NCBI GenBank assembly: GCA_963772375.1
Contig: CAVYXG010000009.1
Span: 54,056-118,055, forward strand
Length of the DNA: 64,000 nucleotides
From: DATBHM01 sp963772375
GTDB lineage: Bacteria > Actinomycetota > UBA4738 > JACQTL01
Direction of reading: 5' to 3'
Numbering within the stretch: the first letter of the stretch is position 1; each line of letters opens with the position of its first letter. The position numbers and the translations under genes were made by a program. Shown here one piece after another: positions 34,615 to 42,684 of this stretch. The notes beneath the pieces were generated by a model. The model saw only the letters and a program-made list of their open reading frames with translations. It did no database searches and had not been told where the DNA came from.

Positions 34615-34869
34615 TCTTGGCACGTGCCGCGTGACTGAGAGGGGCGCCGGGAGTACATCCCCGGCGTGCGAAGGCGCACGTGATGCCGAAGATCTCGACT
34701 ACCAGAGTCCTTGTTCCCTCAATCCTTCGAGGTGCCCATCGAACCTCAGCCAAGATCTCGGCGGCCGTCGCACTCGGATACAACCGCAAGTCCTGCAGAC
34801 CGATGTGGAGCTCCGTGATCGGTTCGGGCGGGCTCCTCGCCTACCTGTGGGTGGGCGGGTCCGTGTTCA

Positions 34870-35010
34870 ACGGGTATGTCGATCCTGATCAGCCTGACCC
34901 GCTCCTCCACGCCGTCGATCTGGATGCGGCCCGTGTCCCCGTCCACCACCGCGAGGACGGTCGCTTCCTGACCGTCGAGGGGCGCAGCCGACGGACCCGT
35001 GACCTGCAGG
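34870..35010 (-). pseudogene. fragment of a thermonuclease (SNase) homologue
   Basis: The minus strand encodes ATVLAVVDGDTGRIQIDG followed by EERVRLIRIDIP. This is the first strand pair of the staphylococcal-nuclease fold with the catalytic DGDT and VRLIGID-type motifs. The rest of the domain is missing and the frame after it does not match the family. It is a short remnant, not a working gene. Confidence 0.55.
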
Positions 35011-35158
35011 CGTCGCCACGATGAGCAGCGGCACCGAGAAAGCGGTTGATGACCACCTTCGGCACCTCGTGAGCGTACGCTTACCGCCCGTCTCCCAGCT
35101 CGCCCGATGCATGGCTTCGGGCCTCGGGGCCAGCGCGGCACCCCCCTACGGTGGACGG

Positions 35159-36571
35159 GTGCGCACCCTCGTGCTGTTCACCCGTGACCTCCGCCTTCAC
35201 GACCATCCGGACCTGAGCGAGGCGTGCCGGACCGGGGAGGTCGTCCCCGCGTTCGTGTGGGATCCGGACCTCGCGTCGGCTTCACCGAACCGGGCACGGT
35301 TCCTGGCGGAGAGCCTGGTGGATCTGGAACAGGCCCTCCGGCAGCGGGGCAGCCGGCTGCTCCTCCGGCGCGGGCCCGTCGCGGAGGGCGCAGCGCAACT
35401 GGCGATGGAGACCCGCTGCGACCGGATCTTCCTCACCGCGGACGCGGGGACCTACGCGACCGCACGGCTCGAGCGCCTGAACCGGTTGGCGGCGGACCGC
35501 GGCATCGGCGTGGAGACCTTCCCCGGCCACGCCGTCGTCGAGCCGGGAACCATCGCCCCAGCCGCGCGGTCCTCGTACCGGGTGTTCACCCCGTACTGGC
35601 GGGCGTGGCGCGCCGCTGACTGGCGCCGGCCCCTCCCCGCTCCGCCGTCGATCCCGACGCCCCCGGACCTCGAGCCCGGAGCCCGGCCGGACCCTTCCCG
35701 GATCTTCCCCACCGCGTCCGACCTGCCGCCCGGCGGCTCCCACGCCGGCCGACGGAGTCTCTCGCGATTCCTGCGCGACGACCGCGGCGACGACCGCGGC
35801 CTCCGGAACGACCTGGCCGCCGACGCCACGTCGAGGCTGTCGCCATACCTCCGATTCGGCTGCGTGTCCGCGACGGAGGTGGCTCACCGTGTCGAGCGGG
35901 CCGGAGGGGATGAGTGGTTCCTCCGGCAGCTCGCGTGGCGCGACTTCTACTCTCAGCTCCGGGTCGAGCTGCCCGAGCTCACCCGCCAGGACCTCCGTGA
36001 GCCTCCGGACGGTCCCCGGCTCCAGGACGACGAGCTGTTCGCGGCGTGGGCGGAGGGGCGGACCGGATTCCCCCTGGTGGACGCCGGCATGCGCCAGCTC
36101 CTCGGGGAGGGGTGGATGCACAACCGGGCCCGGATGGTGACCGCGTCGTTCCTGGTCCGCCGGTGCGGCATCCCGTGGCAGGAGGGGGCCCGCCACTTCC
36201 TCGCGCATCTGGTCGACGGCGACCCGGCCAGCAACGCCGGTGGATGGCAGTGGGCCGCCGGGACGGGAACCGACCCCCGGCGGTCGCGTCCGCTGAACCC
36301 GCTGCGACAGGCCGCCCGGTTCGACCCCACCGGCGCGTACATCCGGCGCTACGTGCCCGAGCTGGTGGGACTGCCCACCCCCCTCGTCCACGCGCCGTGG
36401 CTGGACCCGGTCCGGGCTCGTTCCGTGGGTTACCCGGACCCGGTGATCGAGGTCGCCGGCATGGGGATCCGCGACCCGATCAGATCCGACCCGGCCAGGA
36501 CATCGTCCCCCAGGTACGTCCCGAGGGCGTCCCGGCGCGAGGCGCTCGAGGAGAACGCCGCCCCGGCGTAG
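35159..36571 (+). CDS. phr: deoxyribodipyrimidine photolyase
   Basis: The product has 470 residues and its GTG start gives MRTLVLFTRDLRLHDHPDL. The N-terminal alpha/beta antenna domain (about 1-130) is followed by the FAD-binding helical domain. Landmarks are LSPYLRFGCVSATEV, the GWMHNRARMVTASFL segment and DGDPASNAGGWQWAAGTGTD, the class I CPD photolyase signature with the FAD and lesion-binding Trp. It repairs cyclobutane pyrimidine dimers with light. Its last 47 codons overlap the convergent CarH-like gene, so antisense reading is possible. A weak TGCATGGCTT site lies 45 bases before the start. Confidence 0.93.
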   Translation: MRTLVLFTRDLRLHDHPDLSEACRTGEVVPAFVWDPDLASASPNRARFLAESLVDLEQALRQRGSRLLLRRGPVAEGAAQLAMETRCDRIFLTADAGTYATARLERLNRLAADRGIGVETFPGHAVVEPGTIAPAARSSYRVFTPYWRAWRAADWRRPLPAPPSIPTPPDLEPGARPDPSRIFPTASDLPPGGSHAGRRSLSRFLRDDRGDDRGLRNDLAADATSRLSPYLRFGCVSATEVAHRVERAGGDEWFLRQLAWRDFYSQLRVELPELTRQDLREPPDGPRLQDDELFAAWAEGRTGFPLVDAGMRQLLGEGWMHNRARMVTASFLVRRCGIPWQEGARHFLAHLVDGDPASNAGGWQWAAGTGTDPRRSRPLNPLRQAARFDPTGAYIRRYVPELVGLPTPLVHAPWLDPVRARSVGYPDPVIEVAGMGIRDPIRSDPARTSSPRYVPRASRREALEENAAPA

Positions 36572-37344
36572 AAGACCTCCACCCCGGACAGCCCGTTCAC
36601 CGCCTTCAGCGACGCCACGGTGCTCTGGCGGTGGACGCTCCGCTGCGCCACCACCACCGCGGCCCGGGCTCGGGTGGTCCGGCAGGCCTCGACCAGGGCT
36701 CCGGGCGGAGTGAGGGCACCGAGCATCCGGGTCGGCCATCCCCGCAGCGCGAGCAACGTGGCGAAGGCCTCCAGTCCCACGCTGTGCAGTTCCTTCGGGC
36801 CGCAGGCGAGCACCACAGGCGCGACGGCCCTCGGCGGGGGAGCCAATGTCCGCAGGCGGGCCAGCCACGACCGGACCATGTCGGTGAGCAGGTGCTCGTT
36901 CTCGACGTCGCACGTGCCCGCTTTCCACCGGGAGCCCACCTCGTGCAGGGCATCCACGGCGACCCTCCCGATCGCGGCGTCCACGCCCAGGCGGCCGGCC
37001 GCCTCGTCCAGGGTGGCGCGCACGCGGTCCGCGTCCAGGGCGGTCGCCGCCGCGAGGAGGGCATCGACGAAGGGTCGCGAGGCGGCGTCGGAGCCCGCCC
37101 CCGAGGCGGCCATCGCGGCCGCATCCCTGGCCGTGTGCCCGGCTCTGATGGCATCCCGCATCACCCGCAGACGCTCGGCGTCCTGGATCGAGTACCGCCG
37201 GTGGCGTCCGTCGGTCCGGGACGGGCTCCCGAGTCCGTACCGCCGCTCCCATGACCGGATGGTCGGGACTGGGATGCCCAACATCTCCGAGACGCCCGCG
37301 ATGGGCATCCGTCCGGACGCACGCTTCACCGTTCGTTCGCTCAT
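36430..37344 (-). CDS. MerR-family B12-binding photoreceptor repressor, CarH/LitR type
   Basis: The 304-residue product starts with a MerR HTH (MPIAGVSEMLGIPVPTIRSW, then ERRYGLGSPSRT). A helical domain carries the light-sensing Trp140-x9-Glu150-His151 motif (WKAGTCDVENEH), the same spacing as in Thermus CarH. The C-terminal Rossmann domain has the cobalamin motif Glu185-x-His187-x-x-Gly190 (ELHSVG). In known CarH proteins, adenosylcobalamin holds a DNA-bound tetramer in the dark and light breaks it, releasing repression. It lies 2 bases after the heliorhodopsin stop in the same operon and next to photolyase, so light control of this island is well supported. Confidence 0.88.
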   Translation of the reverse strand: MSERTVKRASGRMPIAGVSEMLGIPVPTIRSWERRYGLGSPSRTDGRHRRYSIQDAERLRVMRDAIRAGHTARDAAAMAASGAGSDAASRPFVDALLAAATALDADRVRATLDEAAGRLGVDAAIGRVAVDALHEVGSRWKAGTCDVENEHLLTDMVRSWLARLRTLAPPPRAVAPVVLACGPKELHSVGLEAFATLLALRGWPTRMLGALTPPGALVEACRTTRARAAVVVAQRSVHRQSTVASLKAVNGLSGVEVFYAGAAFSSSASRRDALGTYLGDDVLAGSDLIGSRIPMPATSITGSG

Positions 37345-37346
37345 AA

Positions 37347-38135
37347 TCAGTTCGGGCGGAGGGTCCCGCCGTACACCTGCCATGCCAGCAGCGACTTGGC
37401 GACCAGCGACAGCAGGATGTACACCCGCTCGCCGTAAAGGTAGTCCCGCCACGGACCGACCTTGCGGTACTGCAGCACCATGTTCACGGCGAACACGTTG
37501 AAGAACAGGAAGATCGACACGAAGATGAAGTAGACGAAGGTCGGGGGGCCCACCTCCCCGCGGCCCGCTCCGATGAGGTAGATCGCGATGGCCACCCACG
37601 GGACCGCACCGGCGAACACGCCGAACCAGTAGGACAGCCAGTTCGTCTTCCGGGTGGTCTGATTGTGGACCTCCATAACCCAGCCGAACAGGATCATGCA
37701 CGCGTTCACAGCGGCGATCGCGAGCAGCGCGACGACGTCGTAGATGCCGACGAGCATCGAGATCACCACGATCATCAACGACGAGCTGACGGCGTACTCC
37801 ATCCAGCGCCCCGGGTTCATGCCGAGGGCGAGGTTCCGGCGGTACCAGCCGTACCCCACGGTGGCGATGAGCAGGTGGGCGAGGGCCGACAGGAACAGGA
37901 ACCCCACCACCAGCAGCGCGACGGGCAGGTCGAACAGGACCTGCGGCTCGGGGAAGAGGCGAACCCCTGGGCCGGGCTGGTCCTGCAGGAAGTTGGACAT
38001 CACCGGCAGGGTGACGCCGCTCGCGATGGCGAGCATGACGAGGCCCTGCACGAGATGGAGGGATCCGGCGCCGAGGTTCCAGCTGCGGAGCCGATCGGAG
38101 CGCTCCGCTCGAGCCGCGATCGCCGCTGTGCTCAT
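37347..38135 (-). CDS. heliorhodopsin
   Basis: The product has 262 residues and seven membrane helices. Heliorhodopsin hallmarks are present: His27 in SLHLVQG, His87 in ALAHLLIAT, Glu113 counterion in GRWMEYAVSSSLM, IYDVVALLAIAAVNACMILFG, Ser243 and the retinal Lys247 in LLSLVAKSLLAWQVYGG. The order fits heliorhodopsins, not type-1 proton pumps. Heliorhodopsins bind retinal with inverted topology and are thought to be sensors or enzyme partners. The AAGGAGG ribosome site lies in the tail of the SRPBCC gene. It is in one operon with the SRPBCC gene and a B12 light regulator. Confidence 0.9.
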   Translation of the reverse strand: MSTAAIAARAERSDRLRSWNLGAGSLHLVQGLVMLAIASGVTLPVMSNFLQDQPGPGVRLFPEPQVLFDLPVALLVVGFLFLSALAHLLIATVGYGWYRRNLALGMNPGRWMEYAVSSSLMIVVISMLVGIYDVVALLAIAAVNACMILFGWVMEVHNQTTRKTNWLSYWFGVFAGAVPWVAIAIYLIGAGRGEVGPPTFVYFIFVSIFLFFNVFAVNMVLQYRKVGPWRDYLYGERVYILLSLVAKSLLAWQVYGGTLRPN

Positions 38136-38138
38136 GTC

Positions 38139-38606
38139 TCATGCCTCCTTCGCCGGGCGCGAGCGGGCCGCGCCGAGCCAGGCCTTCATTCCGGCGAGCG
38201 CCGCCTTGCCCATCTGGTTGAACGCTCCCCTGAGGAAAGGGGCGGCGAGGATGGCCAGTCCGGTGAGCCGGAGGTCTGCCTCGTAGGTGATGCGGGTCCC
38301 GCCGGGGACGGCGGCGAACTCGATGGTGTCGACCGCCTTCACCCGGGGCCCCTCACCTCGGAGGACCACCCGGTGGGGGCGCCGGTACTCGGTGGTCACG
38401 TACGTCATGTCCTGCTCCGAGCCGCGGAACCGGACCCTCACGAGGTACTCCGCCCCCACCCCGCTCGGGTCCCCGCTGCCATCCCGGACCCGCTCGGCCC
38501 GGACCACGCCCGGGTCCCATCGCTCGGAGCTGGAGAAGTCCGCCACCGCGTCGAACGCGTCACCTGCCCGCCCCGACACCTCGATCACCTCTCGAAGCAC
38601 CGCCAC
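38139..38606 (-). CDS. SRPBCC (polyketide cyclase/START-like) protein
   Basis: The product has about 155 residues with a single SRPBCC fold: EVIEVSGRAGDAFDAVADFS, SSERWDPGVVRAERV, strands ending in GTRITYEADLRLTG, and a C-terminal helix. AGGAGG lies directly next to an ATG at 38612 but 6 bases before a GTG at 38606, so the GTG is the better start. The fold binds hydrophobic ligands such as lipids or retinoid-like molecules. It leads the operon with heliorhodopsin and the CarH-like gene, and it is divergent from the SDR-amine oxidase operon. Confidence 0.86.
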   Translation of the reverse strand: MAVLREVIEVSGRAGDAFDAVADFSSSERWDPGVVRAERVRDGSGDPSGVGAEYLVRVRFRGSEQDMTYVTTEYRRPHRVVLRGEGPRVKAVDTIEFAAVPGGTRITYEADLRLTGLAILAAPFLRGAFNQMGKAALAGMKAWLGAARSRPAKEA

Positions 38607-38708
38607 CTTCATCCTCCTGTTTGCATCGGTTCTCTCCACAAGGCTAGGTCTCCCCCCGATAGCTTCCATGCATGAACCTGTGCAAGTGCGATGAGGAAGG
38701 ACGTTGCC
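38607..38708. promoter_or_regulatory. divergent promoter with two putative CarH-type half-sites
   Basis: Between the starts of the SRPBCC and SDR genes lie TTGCATCGGTT (38621-38631) and AACCTGTGCAA (38675-38685). These are inverted copies of one 11-base motif differing in two central bases. The same motif pair recurs before the amine-oxidase gene. The arrangement suits a repressor that controls both operons; the CarH-like MerR protein encoded here is the obvious candidate. The actual -10/-35 boxes are not clear. Confidence 0.6.
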
Positions 38709-39707
38709 GTGGCTGATGCCGCCTCCCTGCTCGACCGGGCCCTCGAAGCCCTGGTCGTCCCGTCGTTCTCCAGGATCGGCCCCGCGGTGCGCCGGCGCCT
38801 GTTCGACTGGGACGACCCCGCCTCGCCCTCCGTGGCCGGGCGGACCGTGGCCGTCACCGGGGCGACCTCCGGCCTCGGCTTCGTGGCCGCCGAGGCGCTG
38901 GCCCGGGCCGGGGCCCGCGTCCTGCTCATCGGACGTGACCAGGCACGGACCGAGGCCGCCGCCGAGCGCATCCGGGGGGCGACGGGGCGCGACGACCTGG
39001 GGGTGTACCTCGCTGACCTCAGCGACCTGTCGAAGGTCCGCTCCCTCGCCGAGGCCATCACCGCGTCCGAGCACCGGCTCGACGTGCTGGTCCACAACGC
39101 GGGGGCGCTGCTCACCGAACGACGGGACTCAGTGGACGGCCACGAGATGACGTTCGCCACGATGGTCCTCGGGCCGTTCTTGCTCACCCGCGAGCTCCTG
39201 CCGATGCTGCGGAGGAGCGACGACGGGCGGATCGTCACGGTCACCTCCGGGGGGATGTACGCCCAGGCGTTGCGGCTCGACGACCTCCAGAGCGAGGAGT
39301 ACCCGTACCGGGGCTCGATCGCCTACGCCAGGGCCAAGCGGGCCCAGGTGGTCCTGACCCGTCTGTGGGCCCGGCAGCTCGCGGGCACCTCGGTGGTGGC
39401 GCACGCCATGCATCCGGGCTGGGCCGACACGCCCGGGGTGGAGGCCTCGCTTCCTCGGTTCCGCCGGCTGATGGGTCCCCTCCTGCGGACCCCCGAGGAG
39501 GGCGCCGACACCATCGTCTGGCTCGCCGCCGCGCCGGAGGCGTCCCGGTCGACCGGCCAACTGTGGCTCGACCGCCGGCCCCGACCCCTGGACAAGCTGC
39601 CCTGGACCCGGGTGAGCCCGGACCAGGCCCGTGCGCTGTGGCAGGCCTGCGACCACATGGTCGGCGATGCCCTGGAGCCCCGGCCGCCGCGGCCGTTGAC
39701 TGCATAG
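38709..39707 (+). CDS. SDR-family dehydrogenase (DHRS12-like)
   Basis: The 332-residue product has cofactor loop TGATSGLG near residue 47, NAGALL near 131, catalytic Tyr and Lys in YARAKRAQV, and a long C-terminal part ending in DQARALWQACDHMVG. The GTG at 38709 has AGGAAGG eight bases upstream, better than the ATG at 38691. The DHRS12-like type is common in light-induced clusters with amine-oxidase and DUF1365 genes. Substrate not known, but a lipid or retinal/aldehyde substrate is possible. Confidence 0.86.
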   Translation: MADAASLLDRALEALVVPSFSRIGPAVRRRLFDWDDPASPSVAGRTVAVTGATSGLGFVAAEALARAGARVLLIGRDQARTEAAAERIRGATGRDDLGVYLADLSDLSKVRSLAEAITASEHRLDVLVHNAGALLTERRDSVDGHEMTFATMVLGPFLLTRELLPMLRRSDDGRIVTVTSGGMYAQALRLDDLQSEEYPYRGSIAYARAKRAQVVLTRLWARQLAGTSVVAHAMHPGWADTPGVEASLPRFRRLMGPLLRTPEEGADTIVWLAAAPEASRSTGQLWLDRRPRPLDKLPWTRVSPDQARALWQACDHMVGDALEPRPPRPLTA

Positions 39708-39731
39708 GTTCGCACCCCACAACCTCTGCAA
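39700..39731. promoter_or_regulatory. inverted repeat before the amine-oxidase gene
   Basis: CTGCATAGGTT (39700-39710) and AACCTCTGCAA (39721-39731) face each other across 10 bases, with centres 21 bases apart (two helical turns). The arms match the two sites in the divergent promoter at 38621 and 38675 (consensus YTGCAnnGGTT). The site overlaps the SDR stop codon and lies 21 bases before the next ATG, so it could be a second repressor site inside the operon. Confidence 0.6.
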
Positions 39732-39751
39732 CTGCCGGGGACCATGGGGGC

Positions 39752-41050
39752 ATGCGGATCGCGGTGATCGGTGGAGGGATCTCGGGCCTCGGCGCGGCGT
39801 GGGCGCTCTCCCGTCGGCACGCGGTGACGGTCTACGAATCCGAACGTCGGCTCGGAGGGCACGCGAACACGGTCGAGATCGACGAAGGCGACCGGGTCGT
39901 TCCGGTCGACACCGGGTTCATCGTCTACAACGAGCGCACCTACCCCAACCTGACCCGGCTGTTCGCCGCCACCCGCGTCTCCACGGAGCCGAGCGACATG
40001 TCGTTCGCGGTGTCCCGGGACGGCGGCCGGTTCGAGTACGGCGCCAGCGCGCCGGGCCTGCTCGCGCAGCTCCCGAACCTGGCCCGGGGCAGCTACCGGA
40101 CCATGGTCCGCGACATGCTGCGGTTCATGCGCGAGGCTCCCGCCCTGGTCGGGTCGGGGTCCACCGAGCCGCTGGGTGAGTTCCTGGACCGGGGCCGGTA
40201 CGGGGAGCCGTTCCGGCGCGACTTCCTGCTCCCGATGCTGGCCTGTATCTGGTCCTCGAGCCTCGACGCGATGCTCGACTACCCCGCGGAGTCGATGGCC
40301 GGCTTTCTGGACAACCACGGCCTGCTCCGGGCGGTCGGGCAGCCCCGGTGGCGCACGGTGACCGGCGGAAGCCGCGAGTACGTGCGGCGGCTCTCGGCCG
40401 GCTTCGCCCGGGATGTCCGGCTGGCGACGCCGGTGCAGGCCGTCCAGCGCCACGCCGACGGCGTGGTGATCAGGGACGCCCGGGGCGGCGCCGACCGCTT
40501 CCACCACGTCGTATTCGCCACCCACGCCGACATCACGCTCCGGATCCTCGGGCCCGACGCCTCCCCCACCGAGCGTGCGGTGCTGTCGGCGTTCCGGTAC
40601 CAGGAGAACCGGGCGGTCCTGCATCGGGACCCCTCGCTGATGCCGCGACGTCGCCGGGTCTGGTCGAGCTGGAACTACCTGGCGGATGGCGACGACGGCT
40701 CGGAGCGGGTCAGCCTGTCGTACTGGATGAACCGGCTCCAGAACCTCCGCACCGAACGACCGGTCATCCTGACCCTGAACCCCTCGCGCGAGCCCCGCCA
40801 TGTGGAGAGCGAGCACATCTACCACCATCCGCAGTTCGACGGCCGGGCGGTGAACGCCCAGCGCCGGTTGCCGGGGATCCAGGGTGTGGACCGGACGTGG
40901 TTCGTCGGCGCGTGGACCGGCTACGGCTTCCATGAGGACGGCCTGCGCTCGGGCCTCGAGGTCGCGGCCGCCCTCGGCGCGCCGGCGCCGTGGTGGGCCT
41001 CGCGGACCGTGACCCACCCGGAGCGTCGGATGGCTGGAGCGGTAGCGTGA
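39752..41050 (+). CDS. FAD-dependent amine-oxidase-like protein of the cfa/DUF1365 cluster type
   Basis: The 432-residue flavoprotein has the FAD-binding motif IAVIGGGISGLGAAWALSRR, then GGHANTVEIDEGDRVVPVDTG (the typical 'DTGFIVYNERTYPN' segment). The C-terminal FAD motif is FVGAWTGYGFHEDGLRSG. This subfamily of NAD(P)/FAD oxidoreductases is commonly paired with DUF1365 and cyclopropane-fatty-acid-synthase-like genes, which is the order seen here. It probably acts on unsaturated or cyclised lipids at the membrane. The ATG is 21 bases after the operator-like inverted repeat. The stop overlaps the DUF1365 start. Confidence 0.9.
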   Translation: MRIAVIGGGISGLGAAWALSRRHAVTVYESERRLGGHANTVEIDEGDRVVPVDTGFIVYNERTYPNLTRLFAATRVSTEPSDMSFAVSRDGGRFEYGASAPGLLAQLPNLARGSYRTMVRDMLRFMREAPALVGSGSTEPLGEFLDRGRYGEPFRRDFLLPMLACIWSSSLDAMLDYPAESMAGFLDNHGLLRAVGQPRWRTVTGGSREYVRRLSAGFARDVRLATPVQAVQRHADGVVIRDARGGADRFHHVVFATHADITLRILGPDASPTERAVLSAFRYQENRAVLHRDPSLMPRRRRVWSSWNYLADGDDGSERVSLSYWMNRLQNLRTERPVILTLNPSREPRHVESEHIYHHPQFDGRAVNAQRRLPGIQGVDRTWFVGAWTGYGFHEDGLRSGLEVAAALGAPAPWWASRTVTHPERRMAGAVA

Positions 41051-41859
41051 GCGAGGCGCGAGCCTCCGCGCTGTACGTCGGCCGGGTCACCCACGCGCGT
41101 CACATCCCCCCCAAGCACCGGCTGTCCTACAGGGTGTGGTACCTGCTCCTGGATCTCGACGAGATCGAGGAGCTGGACCGCGACCTCCCTGGGTTCGCCG
41201 CCGAGCGACCCGGGCCGGTGAGCTTCCGGGCGGCCGATCACGGGCCCGGCGACGGCACCCCACTCCGACCGTGGGTCGAACACCACCTGGCCCGGGCCGG
41301 CATCGACCTGGAGGGGGGGCCGATCCGCATCCTCTCGTTCCCCCGGGTGCTCGGCTACGTCTTCAACCCCATCGCCGTGTGGTTCTGCCACGACCGCCAC
41401 GGACGGCTCCGGGCGGTCCTATACGAGGTGACCAACACCTTCGGGGAGCGCCATTCGTACCTGGCACCGGTAGTGTCCGGCTCGGAACCGAGCGAGCGGG
41501 TGCGCCACGTGTTCGACAAGGAGCTGTTCGTCTCACCCTTCATCGACATGGAGGCGCGTTACGACTTCACCACCCGCGTCCCAGGCGAGCGGGTGAGCCT
41601 GGCGGTCCGCGAGATCGTGCGCGAAGGTCCGGTCCTCGACGCCGCCCTGGTGGCGGACCGGGTGTCCCTCACCGGCCGGTCGCTGCTCTCCGCGTTCGTG
41701 CGGACCCCGCTCCTCACGATGAAGGTCATCGCCGGCATCCACTGGGAAGCCGTGAAGCTGTGGGGCAAGGGCGCGCCGTACCGCCGGCGGGGCGCTCCCC
41801 CGGATGACGAGGTGACCGTGCTGACGCCGTCCAGGGCCACCGTGGGAACGGCGGCATGA
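41047..41859 (+). CDS. DUF1365 protein
   Basis: The 270-residue DUF1365 product starts at GTG overlapping the upstream stop (GTGA). Conserved stretches are SALYVGRVTHARHIPPKHRL, then SYRVWYLLLDLDEI, FPRVLGYVFNPIAVWFC and EVTNTFGERHSY. The function is unknown, but the genes almost always sit with a flavoprotein and a cyclopropane synthase-like methyltransferase. The next gene in this operon would be that methyltransferase, but only its first codons remain (41856-41945). Confidence 0.9.
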   Translation: MSEARASALYVGRVTHARHIPPKHRLSYRVWYLLLDLDEIEELDRDLPGFAAERPGPVSFRAADHGPGDGTPLRPWVEHHLARAGIDLEGGPIRILSFPRVLGYVFNPIAVWFCHDRHGRLRAVLYEVTNTFGERHSYLAPVVSGSEPSERVRHVFDKELFVSPFIDMEARYDFTTRVPGERVSLAVREIVREGPVLDAALVADRVSLTGRSLLSAFVRTPLLTMKVIAGIHWEAVKLWGKGAPYRRRGAPPDDEVTVLTPSRATVGTAA

Positions 41860-41945
41860 GCCTCGGCGCGTTCGACCGGTGGTGCTGGACACGATCGGCT
41901 CCCGGATCCTGTCAGGGCGGCTCACCGTGGAGTTGCGCCCCATAC
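41856..41945 (+). pseudogene. cfa: 5' remnant of cyclopropane-fatty-acid-synthase-like gene
   Basis: ATGA overlap with DUF1365 opens MSLGAFDR, then a one-base deletion near 41880 shifts the frame to VVLDTIGSRILSGRLTVELRP, the typical start of SAM-dependent Cfa-like methyltransferases of this cluster. The sequence ends there at the left side of repeat copy B. The methyltransferase expected after DUF1365 is therefore lost both by frameshift and by truncation. Confidence 0.6.
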
Positions 41946-41960
41946 GCAGAGATTCGCACT

Positions 41961-42150
41961 GGCCTTGGCCACAGCAAGGAGTTTTCTCCTACCATTTGGC
42001 CAAGCCCCGCTGGAGTGCTGGAGTGGGGCCGGCAAAGAATGGTGTCGCCGCAGGTCAGGCACCTGTCTCGGCCAGACTGGGAACGGATCAGGCCGATCTG
42101 GGAACGGATTCCGGGCGTTTCTGCTGGTCACGGCCCCGCGCACGCCCTCG
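41961..42150. repeat. dispersed intergenic repeat, copy B
   Basis: The copy begins about 15 bases after the last recognisable cfa codons. Blocks GGAGTTTTCTCCTACCATTT, GGCCAAG, CCGCTGGAGTGCTGGAGT and a pair of GGGAACG boxes 14 bases apart match the other copies. Its right end (GGGCGTTTCTGCTGGTCACG) resembles the sequence just right of the insertion sequence at 52092. From 42151 to 42375 no gene is seen. Confidence 0.65.
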
Positions 42151-42375
42151 TCGCGAGCAACGTCAACGAGTTCCCACACGACCAGCCCGTCAACGCTGGA
42201 GTCTGCTGTGGGGCCGCCAGACAATCCTGTTCTGGCATGTGGGCGGCGCAGCCTCGTTGGCTTCGGAACGGATCTGGGGATTTGGGAACGGGTTGTTGTT
42301 CCGTCGAGGGACCCGTGACCGGTCGTGTCGATCCCTCAATGTCACACTGGATGTGATTCCGACCGAGGAGAACCG

Positions 42376-42684
42376 ATGGCGTACGTGGCTGTGCCCGACC
42401 TCGCCGCGGTGGTGGCCATCCAGCCCGGCGCCGTCGTCTCGAAGGTCATCCACCGCGACGAGCACGTCAACGTAACGGTGTTCGGGTTCGACGCCGGAGA
42501 GGGCCTGACCGAGCACCAGGCGTCTCGCCCGGCGATCGTGCAGGTGCTGTCCGGTCGGCTGCGGTTCAGCGTGGACGGCGAGGTCCTGGACGCCGGCCCC
42601 GGCTTCTGGCTGAACATGTCACCCGGCGCCCGTCACAGTCTGGAGGCGACCGAGGCCACGGTGATGCTCCTGACGCTCACGTGA
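42376..42684 (+). CDS. cupin-like small protein
   Basis: The 102-residue product starts at an ATG six bases after GAGGAG. It is a single cupin barrel: HEHVNVTVFGFDAGEGLTEH (two His, one Glu-type ligand row), then RLRFSVDGEVLDAGPGFW, with the last His in PGARHSLEA. Small monocupins of this length often bind metal or sense redox state. It overlaps the acetyltransferase gene by GTGA. No partner enzyme is visible, so the role is open. Confidence 0.8.
   Translation: MAYVAVPDLAAVVAIQPGAVVSKVIHRDEHVNVTVFGFDAGEGLTEHQASRPAIVQVLSGRLRFSVDGEVLDAGPGFWLNMSPGARHSLEATEATVMLLTLT

Noticed and set aside
37347..38135. Proton- or sodium-pumping type-1 rhodopsin
   Set aside because: Helix motifs, the SLVAKS retinal site and the RWMEY counterion match heliorhodopsin; no DTE/DTK-type pump motif is present.
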